Assembly: GCF_014197145.1 (NCBI RefSeq) | Contig: NZ_JACIEZ010000004.1 | Location: 248,001-312,000 of the forward strand | From: Gellertiella hungarica | GTDB lineage: Bacteria; Pseudomonadota; Alphaproteobacteria; Rhizobiales; Rhizobiaceae | Length of the DNA stretch: 64,000 bases | Direction: 5' to 3' | Notes under the pieces: generated by a model | Database searches by the model: none | Told to the model about the DNA's origin: nothing | Seen by the model: the letters and a program-made list of their open reading frames with translations, nothing else | Made by a program: the position numbers and the translations under genes | Part shown: positions 24,801 through 32,270 of the stretch, one piece after another | How the letters are laid out: each line of letters opens with the position of its first letter | How positions within the stretch are numbered: position 1 is the stretch's first letter

Positions 24801-27363
24801 AACGGGGAATGATGCCCGAGATCAGCGAGAGCGTCGGTGCAACGAAAAGGCAGAAGATCAGCAGCGCCTGCCAGACCAGAGCGTGGAAGGGTTCCAGCAG
24901 GATCCAGCCGCAGACAGAGGCGAGGAACCAGGCGATCGGAATCAGCGAGCGGCGAAGGTTGTCGATCATTTTCCATCGCCCGAGCGCGCTGACGCCGCGC
25001 TTCAGGTCGAGGATGAAGGGGAGCAACTGCCAGTCGCCGCGTGCCCAGCGATGCTGGCGGGAGACTTCCACCTCGTACCGGACGGGGAAATCCTCCACCA
25101 GTTCGACATCGGTCACCAGGGCGCATCGCGCCATGGAGCCTTCCAGCAGGTCGTGGCTGAGAATGGTGTTCTCTTCGATCCGGCCTTTGAGGGCAGCCTC
25201 GAAAGCATCCACATGATAAAGGCCCTTGCCGGTAAAGGTGCCCTCGCCGGTCAGGTCCTGATAGACGTCCGAGACGGTGAATACATAAGGATCCAGGCCG
25301 CGATTGATCGAGAAGATGCGCTGGAAGACCGAGGCATCGACGCCTGTCGTCAGCGATGCCGTCACACGCGGTTGCAGCAGGCCGTAACCCTTGACCACCC
25401 GGCGCGTCACCGGATCGAGTTCCGGGCGATTGATCGGGTGGTGCAGCTTGCCGACAAGCTTGGTTACCGCATCGCGCATCAGGCGCGTGTCGGAATCCAG
25501 CGTCATCACATACTGGATGCCTTCCGGAATCTCGTTGGCGCCGGGAAGGAAGGTGGTGTCACGATCGCCGCGGAGGAGGAGATTGAGCTCGTGCAGCTTG
25601 CCACGCTTGCGCTCCCAGCCCATCCAGCAGCCTTCCTGCGGATTGTAGAGCCGGCGGCGATGCAGGAGGAAGAAGCGCTGCATGGGATCGCCGGCATAGC
25701 GTTGCCGCAGCATCTCGATCTGCTGGCGGGCATAGGCAAAGACAGCCAGATCGGCTTCGGTCTCTTCCTTCTGGCTGTCCGGCCAGTCGCTGACCAGCGC
25801 AAAGTGGATGGCCCCATGGGGGTTTGAAAGGTAATGGACTTCCAGGTTGCGGATAAGCTCGTCGACGCTGTCTCGGCTGGAGATGAGGCATGGAACCACG
25901 AGCAGTGTCCGCGCATCCTCCGGAATCCCGTCCTTGAACTCGTAGCCGATCAAACGGACCGGCGGCACGAGAAAGGTGACAAGCGTGTTGAAGAGCCCCG
26001 TTGCACCCTCCGATGCAGGAAGCGCGAAGAGGAAGAGCAGGAGAACGAGCGCTCCGATGCCCAGGCTGGTCTGCGCGAGAAACAGAAAGGCACCGACAAG
26101 CGCCATCAGCGTGAAGGCGATGACCGGTCCGCCGATAGCGAACCAGTCGAACTTGCGGAAGTTCCGGATGGAGCCCTGCAGGAAAGGCGTGCGGTAGCCG
26201 ATGGCCTTCTCGAGTTTCTTGCGCTGAGTGCCGACCAGAAAATCGCCGAGATTTGCCGTCCGACCGGTCAGGCCGACGGGTCCGGCCTGTTCGGTCATGT
26301 CGCAGGCGGTTTCCGCTATCTGCAGCTCGGTCAGACCCGAACGCCTGGCGAGCCGCTCGATGGTCTTTCGATACTTGTTCCGGGAGCCGGAATCGAGCGC
26401 ACCATAATCGGTGCGGGCAAAGAGCACCTTGTCGACAGCGCTCACCTCTTCCACCCAGACGGCCCACTCCGTATCGTTGATGTGACGAAGGCCCTTGATG
26501 ATGTTGCCCATGGTCACATTGCCAGAAGAGAGGCGGTTATGTTCCGCCATCAGCACCTCTTCCGCATCGGTGCCCGCCCGCTCGAGCCGCTCCTCCAGCC
26601 AGGCGATCGCAAGGCTGGAGGTCTGGGAACCGTCGCGCAACCGGTAGAGGAACTGGGTGGCAAAGGTATTGTCTTCAGCAAGCTGTTCCAGGCTGTGGAG
26701 ATAGGCCTTGCAGCGTTCGGCATCGCCCAGGCGGATGAGTTCGTCCGCCGCCTCGTTGGCCCGCCGCCGCATCTGCCGGGAGCGTTCGACCCGGATGGAA
26801 ATGCGCCGCAGATTTTCGATCAGGACATAGCGAACCATGGACGGCAGGGCCCAGAGCTCGCCGATCTTCAGCGTTTCAACGGACTGAAAGCCGTCGACGA
26901 TTGCCGTCAGGCTTTCACGGGAAACGGTGCTGTGGGTGTGCGCCACGTAGAGCCAGGCGATGGCAAGGGTCCGTGGGATTTCGTGACCTGCGACGGTAAT
27001 GGTCGGAAGTTCGCGGTAAAAGCGCCGGGGAAAGTCGCGCCGCACCTCCTGCAGGGCTTCTTCCACGATGTAGTGATTATCGAGAAGCCATTCGGCGGCG
27101 GGGGTGATCACCGCCCCCGCGGCCACATCCGATGCAGTCGAGCGATAGACCCTCAGAATTTCCCGATCATTTTCCTTGTGGCGGCGGAAAAAATCGAACG
27201 GGGTATAGGCAGGCAAATGAAGCGTTCCGTTCGTCGCCACGTCTGCACCCAGCGCGCGGAGCTCCTCCATGGAAAAGTAGGTGGAACGGATCGAACCGTT
27301 GTGATCGATCTGCCTGGATTCGGAATCGCGACTAGAGGCGGCGTGCGGGCTTTGCAGAGACAT
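18868..27363 (-). CDS. ndvB: Cyclic beta-1,2-glucan synthetase
   Basis: The 2831-residue giant starts at ATG 27363 (MSLQSPHAASS), giving the length usual for ChvB/NdvB (about 2830). The frame is open another 53 codons upstream without homology. Membrane helices occur at about residues 405-470 and 800-1000. Between them is a glycosyltransferase domain with TLDSDTRL and the SRQHRWARGDWQ acceptor motif. A glycoamylase-like domain follows (about 1300-1550), then a GH94-type phosphorylase region in the C-terminal third, which includes GGDWNDGMNRVG. The enzyme initiates, elongates, trims and cyclises the glucan from UDP-glucose at the inner membrane. ndvA exports the product. Confidence 0.95.
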   Translation of the reverse strand: MSLQSPHAASSRDSESRQIDHNGSIRSTYFSMEELRALGADVATNGTLHLPAYTPFDFFRRHKENDREILRVYRSTASDVAAGAVITPAAEWLLDNHYIVEEALQEVRRDFPRRFYRELPTITVAGHEIPRTLAIAWLYVAHTHSTVSRESLTAIVDGFQSVETLKIGELWALPSMVRYVLIENLRRISIRVERSRQMRRRANEAADELIRLGDAERCKAYLHSLEQLAEDNTFATQFLYRLRDGSQTSSLAIAWLEERLERAGTDAEEVLMAEHNRLSSGNVTMGNIIKGLRHINDTEWAVWVEEVSAVDKVLFARTDYGALDSGSRNKYRKTIERLARRSGLTELQIAETACDMTEQAGPVGLTGRTANLGDFLVGTQRKKLEKAIGYRTPFLQGSIRNFRKFDWFAIGGPVIAFTLMALVGAFLFLAQTSLGIGALVLLLFLFALPASEGATGLFNTLVTFLVPPVRLIGYEFKDGIPEDARTLLVVPCLISSRDSVDELIRNLEVHYLSNPHGAIHFALVSDWPDSQKEETEADLAVFAYARQQIEMLRQRYAGDPMQRFFLLHRRRLYNPQEGCWMGWERKRGKLHELNLLLRGDRDTTFLPGANEIPEGIQYVMTLDSDTRLMRDAVTKLVGKLHHPINRPELDPVTRRVVKGYGLLQPRVTASLTTGVDASVFQRIFSINRGLDPYVFTVSDVYQDLTGEGTFTGKGLYHVDAFEAALKGRIEENTILSHDLLEGSMARCALVTDVELVEDFPVRYEVEVSRQHRWARGDWQLLPFILDLKRGVSALGRWKMIDNLRRSLIPIAWFLASVCGWILLEPFHALVWQALLIFCLFVAPTLSLISGIIPRSSDIVARAHLYTVWSDIRAANAQVALRVVFIADSAWKMLDAIVRSLYRLFISRRLLLEWKTAASVQSAAQGSILDYYKNMWQGPALSLAGLVLAALYGQESFLVALPFVFLWIVSPAIAWYVSQTAETEDRLVVSEEVSTELRKIARRTWRYFETFVDAEQNFLPPDNFQEIPNPVVAKRTSPTNIGVYLLSIISARQFGWISFAETIERIEQTVATIDRMEKFRGHLLNWYLTDTLATLGPRYVSAVDSGNLAGHLVAVSSALRDWEEAPSAHMQAQIDGVADVLGILREVLAELPDDRKTVRPLRRRLAECIDSFRSALSAVRREKVSASTQIQTLLGLARDIEKLAINLDHEVASVQSAEVAAWSSALVRTCEAHASDSAADIANIEPLRHRLAFLRDKTRGIAFGMDFSFLFRKERRLLSIGYRVETGELDEACYDLLASEARLTSLFAIAKGDLPTEHWYKLGRQVVPVGSRGALVSWSGSMFEYLMPPLVMQERQGGILNQTNNLVVQEQINHGKRLGTPWGISEAAFNARDHELTYQYTNFGVPTLGLKRGLGENAVIAPYASLLASQYHPEAALANLKELRKLGALGPYGFHDAVDFTPTRVPEGSRCAVVRNYMAHHHGMSIAAVANVVFNGMLRELFHSDPVVEAAELLVEEKAPREVKVMSAKQEPAKPGSSQADLLRPQIRTVNDPANRERELVFLSNGHYSVMLTATGSGYSRWNGQSVSRWKADPTEDNWGNFVFLRDLGTNQWWSATVAPKAIEGEKSNVIFGDDKAEFSKTVGRLTSELECIVGTEHDAEGRRLTLINMSQEDRFIEVTSYMEPVLSTDDADSAHPLFSRMFVRTEIGKRGDVIRAVRNKRNPNEPDMWVAHLVVDNSGSGRPTEFETDRRRFIGRGRSLAEAAAFDPGSSLSGKDGFTLDPVLSIRRIVRVPAGKKVSVIYWTIAAPTREEIDMAIDRYRHPDAFSHEMVHAWTRAQVQMRHIGVNSRQAAAFQLLGRYLVYPDMHLRADPATVVAGLASQSALWPLAISGDFPIIALRINDEMDLGIAREALMAQEYLRSRGLTVDLVIVNERAASYAQDMQHALDAACENFRRLGQADGLRQHIFAVRRDLMDNTTWQALIAASRAVFHAANGTITDQINRSIALFAPTMPAPSAAGEAERDAEVVLSSVPARDMVAVEDAGDLDFWNGYGGFSRDGSEYVIRLRGGQATPQPWINVVANTGFGFHVAGEGGGFTWSRNSRDYQLTPWTNDPVVNRPGEAFYIVDQETGAVTVPFASLSRDQGQSFEARHGQGYSVFVTKNGPLSLELLQAVDPLEPVKVSRLRIRNTGQEPKILKVYAYAEWVLGNNAQKTAPYVMTSHDIETEALFASNPYSIDYPGRTAFLAASIAPESFTASRREFIGREGAIHAPAAIRPGQPLSNNADFDGDPAAALALGITVAPGEERDVYVYLGDAGNADDARRVLSAVRSKDFEQSLKDIHSNWSTFTGTVNVRTPDKAFDLMVNRWLPYQALACRIRARAAFYQASGAFGFRDQLQDTLAFLLHDPSLARGQILNAASRQFVEGDVQHWWLPETGAGVRTLISDDVVWLAHAVDHYVSVTGDASILDEVVPFLSGEPLAEGQHDSFYRPETSSESGSIYEHAARGLDLAVLRTGENGLPLILGGDWNDGMNRVGIEGRGTSTWLGWLLAATLERFIPRAADRGDSARAARWKDHFLRLEKALEEAGWDGDHYRRGTFDDGTPLGSALSDECRIDSIAQSWSVLSGKGTPDRQQRAMDAVMTNLVDGEAGLVRLFTPPFQNTDHDPGYIKAYPPGVRENGGQYTHAATWVVLALARLGRAEEAYRCFSMLNPISHALNRDSAEHYRVEPYVVAADVYGAGELTGRGGWTWYTGSAGWLYRAAVEGILGIRREGRTIRLDPVLPAAWDRVDVEIRIASTSRRVAMIRKSDRLEISVDGTILEEGARVFDL

Positions 27364-27708
27364 GAGTTCCGATCTGGATACATACAGAGTGATCAAACGG
27401 CCACGCCATATCCCGATGCCTGCATCAGCACAACAATTTTGGCCGCCGGATACGGACCGCAATTCTTCCGCGCGATGATGGCCTTCCTTGCACATGGACA
27501 GGCACGCCGGGACAGGGCGCAAGAGTCACTGCCTTGTTCAGCGAACATGGCTTTTTTGCGCCAGTTGCCCCGCCAAGGCGAACCGCGTGAGATTGAAGCA
27601 GTTTGACTTGAAGTCAAGGGCGGCCGCCTCGGACCTTCGTACCTTATCGGGACCTGTGGGTGCTTCCAGGCGTGCGCCTGCATCCGCACGGGGAGAGGAC
27701 CGTACAGT
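27364..27708. promoter_or_regulatory. 345-base gap upstream of ndvB with a perfect palindrome
   Basis: No gene is recognised here. The notable element is TTGACTTGAAGTCAA (27603-27617), an exact odd palindrome centred on one G. It lies 240 bases upstream of the ndvB start and 92 bases beyond the aruI-like stop. It is a plausible operator for a dimeric regulator of ndvB, though the partner is unknown. Confidence 0.4.
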
Positions 27709-29322
27709 TCAGAGCCGCAGCCCGCGCGTGTGGCGCTCATGCACCTCGATCAGGGTGGGACCACCATGACCGGCGGCACTTTTCAGGGCAGCCTCCAGTT
27801 CGCTGATGTCATCGAGCCGCCATGACGGAAGACCGTAAGCCTCGCCGATCTTCACGAAGTCGGGCGCGGATGGCTTCACGCCTTCGGGTGTGATCCCGTT
27901 GTCGATCATGTAGGTTTCGATTTCCTGATATCCGTCGTTGTTCCAGACCAGGAAGATGACACGGGCACCGGCATCGCGCGCGGAACCGATTTCCGCCAGC
28001 GTGAACTGCAGGCCTCCATCGCCCGTCAGGCAGACGACCGGAGTGCCGGGTTCGGCAAGGGCGGCTCCCACGGCGGCGGGGGGGCCGTAGCCCAAGGCGC
28101 CGAAGCCGGTCGCGGCGTTGAACCAGCCATGCGGACGGTCGGCGTCGTAGTAGAGATTGCCTGCATAGATCGCCTGGGTGGAGTCCCCGACGATGATGAG
28201 GCCCGGCAGGGCGGTGCGGATGCGCTCGAGAATCGCGACCTCATGCTGCATTTTCGCGCTCAGCTCCGACCGCGCCGACTGGCGCAGCAGCGATGCCCGT
28301 TCCGCTCCCCCTCTCGTCGGCAAGACATCGGGAACGAGAGAAAGCAGGTCTGCAGCCGCGTTCTCCACGGTCGAAAGAACGGAGACCCGGCTATCGGGGT
28401 AACGGGACAACTGGACGGCATCGACATCAACATGGATCACGCTATCCAGTTTCGGAAAGCCTCCGTCGACGTAGACGTCGTAGTCGGTCGGGCCAAACTG
28501 GGTACCGAGCGCAAGCACGAGATCGGCTGCCGCGATCTCGGCCCGCACGGAATGCAGACTTGCACTTGCGGGAACCGCAAGCGGATGTCCGGGCAGAAGA
28601 CCGCGGGCGTTGGCGGTCGTTATGACCGGCGCGTCCAGGCGGGAGGCTAACATGCCAATGGCATCGGCAGCGGCAACGGCGCCACCGCCGGCCAGGATGA
28701 GCGGCCTTGCCGCCATGGCGCAGAGGCGGGCCGCCTCCTCGATCACGGCCTTTTCGCCTCTCGGACGAAGGCGCGGAGCGGCCTTCGGAACAGTCGCCGG
28801 GATCTGCGCCGACATCACGTCCGTCGGAATCTCGATGTGCACCGGCCCGGGGCGCCCGGAGCCGAGAATGGTGAAGGCCCGTGCCATGACCTCGGCGAGG
28901 TCGCCGGGTTCCAGCAGCGTGTGCGTCATCAGGCAGAAACTTGCCATCATCGCCCTCTGGTCGGGAAGTTCATGCAGCTTTCCCCGGCCATGACCCAGCG
29001 TGGCACGTGCATTCACACCCGAGATGACGAGCATGGGAACCGAATCCTGCTGTGCCTGCGCCATGGCGGTGATGGCATTGGTCAGTCCCGGCCCGGTGAT
29101 CAGCAGGCAAACGCCCGGCTTGCCACTGACGCGCGCATAGCCATCGGCCATGAACGCGGCTCCTTGTTCGTGGCGCGGCGTGACGTGGCGGATCTTCGAC
29201 CCGGCAAGCCCCCGATAGAGCTCGACGGTATGAACGCCCGGTATGCCGAAGACCGTGTCGACGCCGTTGGCCTCCAGGATGTCTATCAGAACCTCGCCGA
29301 CTGTCTTCGTGCTCCTGCTCAT
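27709..29322 (-). CDS. aruI: Thiamine-diphosphate enzyme, probable 5-guanidino-2-oxopentanoate decarboxylase
   Basis: The 537-residue protein has the three-domain layout of acetolactate-synthase-like ThDP enzymes. The N-terminal pyrimidine domain has GIPGVHTVELYRGL and the catalytic glutamate in TPRHEQGAAFMADGYAR. The C-terminal PP domain has GDGGLQFTLAEIGSA and WNNDGYQEIE for magnesium and diphosphate binding. GIPGVHTVELYRGL and the HGRGKLHELPDQ segment are typical of AruI, which decarboxylates 2-ketoarginine to 4-guanidinobutyraldehyde. The coupling to an AruH-like transaminase (4-base ATGA overlap) supports this over a biosynthetic acetolactate synthase; no regulatory subunit is nearby. 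Substrate remains an inference. Confidence 0.75.
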   Translation of the reverse strand: MSRSTKTVGEVLIDILEANGVDTVFGIPGVHTVELYRGLAGSKIRHVTPRHEQGAAFMADGYARVSGKPGVCLLITGPGLTNAITAMAQAQQDSVPMLVISGVNARATLGHGRGKLHELPDQRAMMASFCLMTHTLLEPGDLAEVMARAFTILGSGRPGPVHIEIPTDVMSAQIPATVPKAAPRLRPRGEKAVIEEAARLCAMAARPLILAGGGAVAAADAIGMLASRLDAPVITTANARGLLPGHPLAVPASASLHSVRAEIAAADLVLALGTQFGPTDYDVYVDGGFPKLDSVIHVDVDAVQLSRYPDSRVSVLSTVENAAADLLSLVPDVLPTRGGAERASLLRQSARSELSAKMQHEVAILERIRTALPGLIIVGDSTQAIYAGNLYYDADRPHGWFNAATGFGALGYGPPAAVGAALAEPGTPVVCLTGDGGLQFTLAEIGSARDAGARVIFLVWNNDGYQEIETYMIDNGITPEGVKPSAPDFVKIGEAYGLPSWRLDDISELEAALKSAAGHGGPTLIEVHERHTRGLRL

Positions 29323-30509
29323 GCCCGTCTGGCCCTCTCCTGCTTGAGATCCGTTGCCAGCGTCGCCATGCGCTTCATGGCGGTGGCCAGCACATCGTCG
29401 GGAACCGTAAGCGAGATCCGAATGAAGTCTCGCGCCTCTGCACCGAAGGAAGAACCCGGCATAACTGCCACATGCTGTTGCTTCAGGAGTGCCCAGGCAA
29501 AGTCTTCGCCCGAAAGACCCGTCTGACCGACATCCACCAGGATGAACATGCCGCCCTCCGGCATCATCGTCCTGAGCAGCGGTTCCCCGGCCAGCGCCGT
29601 CTCCACGATCTTCGCCCGGCGCAGATAGTTTTCCCGCATGACGGCGGCCGTATCGAAACGCTGGGATACGGCCATGGCAGTCATATCCGAAATGAAGGGC
29701 TGGACACCGAACAGCATCGTTTCCGATACGGGCAGCAGGCGTTCGCAGAATTCCACGGGTCCCGCAGCCCAGCCGCTGCGGAAACCGGGTGCGGCATGGG
29801 ATTTCGAAATGGAGGAGACGACGATGGTACGTTCCGCGAGATCGGGATTGTCGAAGGGCGAGGCGAAATCCGCGCCGAAGGTCAGTTCTTCATAGACTTC
29901 GTCGCAAACGATCCAGAGATCGTGGCGACGGCAAACCTCGCCAATGGCGGCGATTTCGCCGGCAGTCAGCACGGCACCCGTCGGGTTGTGTGGCGTGTTG
30001 AGGAGAAGAACGCGGCTGTCGGGCGTAATCGCCTTTTCCAGATCCTCCGCCTGCAGATGGAAGCGCCGCTCGGGATGAAGCGGAACCGGAACAAGCCGGG
30101 CACCCGTGGAGGCCACGACACCCTCGTAAGTGGCATACAGCGGATCGCCAACGAGAACCGCGTCACCCGGCTCGACAAGACCCATCATGACGGCGAAGAG
30201 TGCCGTTTGGGTGCCCGGGAAGCAAAGGATGTTCTTTTCCGTGACGTCGGGGCGGCGCTTGCGATACTTGTCGGTCAGCGCCTTCAGCACCGCGGGCTCG
30301 CCGCGACCGTTCGAATAGCGCGTCCGGCCGGCATGCATGGCACGGGCGCATTCGGCCAGCAGGGCTTCATCCGGCGGCAGATCGGGCTCGCCGATGGTCA
30401 GCTCGATGATGGGCGTGCCGGCCGCAGCCATGCCGCGTGCGGTGCTGTGAACCGCCCATTTGCCGGAACCGAGGTTTGACAGTCGATCGGTGATGGAAGC
30501 GTAGCGCAT
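29319..30509 (-). CDS. aruH: PLP-dependent aminotransferase, probable arginine:pyruvate transaminase
   Basis: The 396-residue fold-type I aminotransferase starts at ATG 30509 with AAGGA upstream; an in-frame ATG six codons earlier is possible. IGEPDLPPDEALL, NTPHNPTGAVL, DEVYEELTF and SSISKSHAAPGFRSGW (Schiff-base lysine) define the cofactor site, and FIRISLTV carries the carboxylate-binding arginine. It resembles AruH, which transfers the amino group of arginine to pyruvate giving 2-ketoarginine, the substrate of the enzyme encoded just downstream. A general aromatic or branched-chain aminotransferase is the alternative. It follows the TetR gene after 58 bases. Confidence 0.75.
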   Translation of the reverse strand: MRYASITDRLSNLGSGKWAVHSTARGMAAAGTPIIELTIGEPDLPPDEALLAECARAMHAGRTRYSNGRGEPAVLKALTDKYRKRRPDVTEKNILCFPGTQTALFAVMMGLVEPGDAVLVGDPLYATYEGVVASTGARLVPVPLHPERRFHLQAEDLEKAITPDSRVLLLNTPHNPTGAVLTAGEIAAIGEVCRRHDLWIVCDEVYEELTFGADFASPFDNPDLAERTIVVSSISKSHAAPGFRSGWAAGPVEFCERLLPVSETMLFGVQPFISDMTAMAVSQRFDTAAVMRENYLRRAKIVETALAGEPLLRTMMPEGGMFILVDVGQTGLSGEDFAWALLKQQHVAVMPGSSFGAEARDFIRISLTVPDDVLATAMKRMATLATDLKQERARRA

Positions 30510-30567
30510 GGTGTGATCCTTCTTCATGCGATGATCGCCGGAGGTACCGGATTGGAATGGGCCTTTA

Positions 30568-31200
30568 TCAGGTGAGGCCACCGGGCGGCAAACCCAGAAG
30601 CTCCTCTGCCGAGCGCAGCACGATGTCGGCAGCTTCCGTCTCGCTGAACAGTTCCCGTGCGACCGAATGCTCGAGCCAGAGACCATCCACGAGACCGTTG
30701 ATGGCAACTGCCTTGACCCGGCATGAGGCCGCGTCCGCCGGTTTGCCGATATCCGCGAGAAAGGCACGGATATGCGCCTCGAGCCTTTCCAGGAAGGCGA
30801 GATAGTACTCCCGGTGGATGGCTGCAAAGGCCGGATCGAGGTTGACGTGCCCGATGAAGGCAGCCCAGACCGCAAAGGTTCGCGCGTTGGTGACGTTGTC
30901 GTGCAGATTGCCGGCGATGAAATGGCGAAGACGGTCCCGGGGCGTATCGCCACCCGCATCCGCGGCAGCATCCACGCTCCGCAGCATGCCCTGCATCAGC
31001 TCCCGATAGGCCTCCTGGACCATCTGGTCCTTGCTTTCGAAGTAATGCCGGATGAGGCCGCCGGTCACGCCTGCCCGGGCTGCAATCTGGCGCACGGTGG
31101 CCGCACGCAGGCCCTGTTCTGCGATGACGTCAATCGTGGCCGCGATCAGGTCGCGGCGCCGTTCCGCCTCGCCGGCCCGGTGAAAGGTCCGCCGGCTCAT
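30568..31200 (-). CDS. TetR family regulator, BetI-like
   Basis: The 210-residue protein starts at ATG 31200, within a TGA/ATG overlap with the preceding hydrolase gene, so translation is probably coupled. The helix-turn-helix (residues about 15-60) reads LIAATIDVIAEQGLRAATVRQIAARAGVTGGLIRHYF in pattern, strongly BetI-like. The ligand domain follows, with FAVWAAFIGHVNLDP. BetI proteins control choline metabolism in other bacteria, but here the gene is embedded between arginine-related genes. Control of this operon and the divergent importer is the more likely role. Confidence 0.85.
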   Translation of the reverse strand: MSRRTFHRAGEAERRRDLIAATIDVIAEQGLRAATVRQIAARAGVTGGLIRHYFESKDQMVQEAYRELMQGMLRSVDAAADAGGDTPRDRLRHFIAGNLHDNVTNARTFAVWAAFIGHVNLDPAFAAIHREYYLAFLERLEAHIRAFLADIGKPADAASCRVKAVAINGLVDGLWLEHSVARELFSETEAADIVLRSAEELLGLPPGGLT

Positions 31201-32072
31201 GCAGCCCGCCAGACCGGCCGCGTGAGGCAGGTCGGTCCGCCCTCGCAGGCAATGCAGAGGGCATCGGCCTCGAAGGTCTCGACCGTACAGCCAGCCTGCT
31301 CCATCACCGCACGGGTTCCGGGAAAGCCGGCAACGGCAATGACGTTGCGCGGACTGACGGGCAGCACATTGAGATTGAGGCCGAAGCTCGCGGCGAACTC
31401 CTCCTCCGGCGCGTGAAGAAGTGTGATCCCCATGTCGCGCAGCATCAGGTAGAAGGCCGCAGGCATGAGCGGGGCGTGAACCAGGGCAAGATCTTCGGCA
31501 AGCGGGCTCATGACAGACATCAGATGCAGGCATGCTGCCTCCCCGGCCCAGAGCGGAAGATCGAAGGTCAGCACCGTCACGCCGAGGGGCTTCAGGATTT
31601 CCTGGACCTGATCGATGCCATGCTGGTTGGAACGGACCCCGCGACCGATCGCGAGGATCCTGTCATTGACCCAGATGCAGTCGCCGCCCTCGACGGTACC
31701 GGGTGCCTCGACCCTTCCAAGAATGGGGATGCCGGCAGCCCGGTAAGCGGCTTCGTGGAGCGACGGCTCACCCTTGCGCAGCGCCTTGCCCATGTTGAGG
31801 ATGATTGCACCCTTGTCGGTCATCAGCGAGGGATCATGCGTGAACATCGCATCTGCCATGCCATCGCCTGCGTCCTCCATCCACAGAATTTCGGCACCCG
31901 ACTTTTCAACAAGCCGTGTAAACTCGGCATATTGCCGGATCGCCTTTTCGCCGTTGAAGGTGGGCCCATAGTGCCACTCGGCAGCGTTTGCCGAAAGAAG
32001 GCTGGGTCCGGGGCGGCGCATGAGCACGCGCTTCAGTGTCGTTGCCATCGCTTGCGATCCGAAATTGCTCAT
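31197..32072 (-). CDS. Dimethylarginine dimethylaminohydrolase-like amidinohydrolase
   Basis: The 291-residue protein belongs to the guanidine-modifying (arginine deiminase/DDAH) superfamily. The catalytic triad can be placed as E128 (TVEGGDCIW), H183 (CLHLMSVMSP) and C282 (GGPTCLTRP). DDAH hydrolyses mono- or dimethylated arginine to citrulline and an alkylamine; arginine deiminase releases ammonia. The length and single-domain form fit DDAH better than the longer arginine deiminases, but a broader amidinohydrolase is possible. It is the first gene of the leftward operon and divergent from an ABC importer, with 198 bases between starts. Confidence 0.78.
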   Translation of the reverse strand: MSNFGSQAMATTLKRVLMRRPGPSLLSANAAEWHYGPTFNGEKAIRQYAEFTRLVEKSGAEILWMEDAGDGMADAMFTHDPSLMTDKGAIILNMGKALRKGEPSLHEAAYRAAGIPILGRVEAPGTVEGGDCIWVNDRILAIGRGVRSNQHGIDQVQEILKPLGVTVLTFDLPLWAGEAACLHLMSVMSPLAEDLALVHAPLMPAAFYLMLRDMGITLLHAPEEEFAASFGLNLNVLPVSPRNVIAVAGFPGTRAVMEQAGCTVETFEADALCIACEGGPTCLTRPVWRAA

Positions 32073-32100
32073 GCGGCCACTTCCCCTCTCTTGAAGCCAG

Positions 32101-32150
32101 GCCCGCAGCGAGGCGGGCAGTGCTCGATATTATACGCTTGAATAATTTTC
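32101..32150. promoter_or_regulatory. Candidate operator region between hydrolase and ABC importer operons
   Basis: ATTAT (32129-32133) and ATAAT (32142-32146) flank ACGCTTGA, giving an AT-rich inverted repeat in the 198-base divergent gap. Next to it, GCCCGC/GCGGGC (32101-32118) is a perfect GC hairpin in the leader of the hydrolase message. The AT-rich site is the best candidate for the BetI-like TetR. Confidence 0.4.
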
Positions 32151-32270
32151 GGACAAGTGCAAAACTCCTCTCCAACATCGCTACGAGCCAGCGCGGAGCG
32201 AGAAGCAAAAAGCTGGGGAACACACAAGAAGGCGGGTAAAAACAAAGCCCGAACAAGGGGATGGGATGCA

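Noticed and set aside
25834-27606. 590-codon + strand open frame over the ndvB start
   Set aside because: Antisense shadow; composition is rich in His, Arg and Gly with no family motif.
27488-27769. 93-codon + strand open frame in the ndvB upstream gap
   Set aside because: Runs into the aruI-like gene antisense, no ribosome-binding site, no conserved motif.
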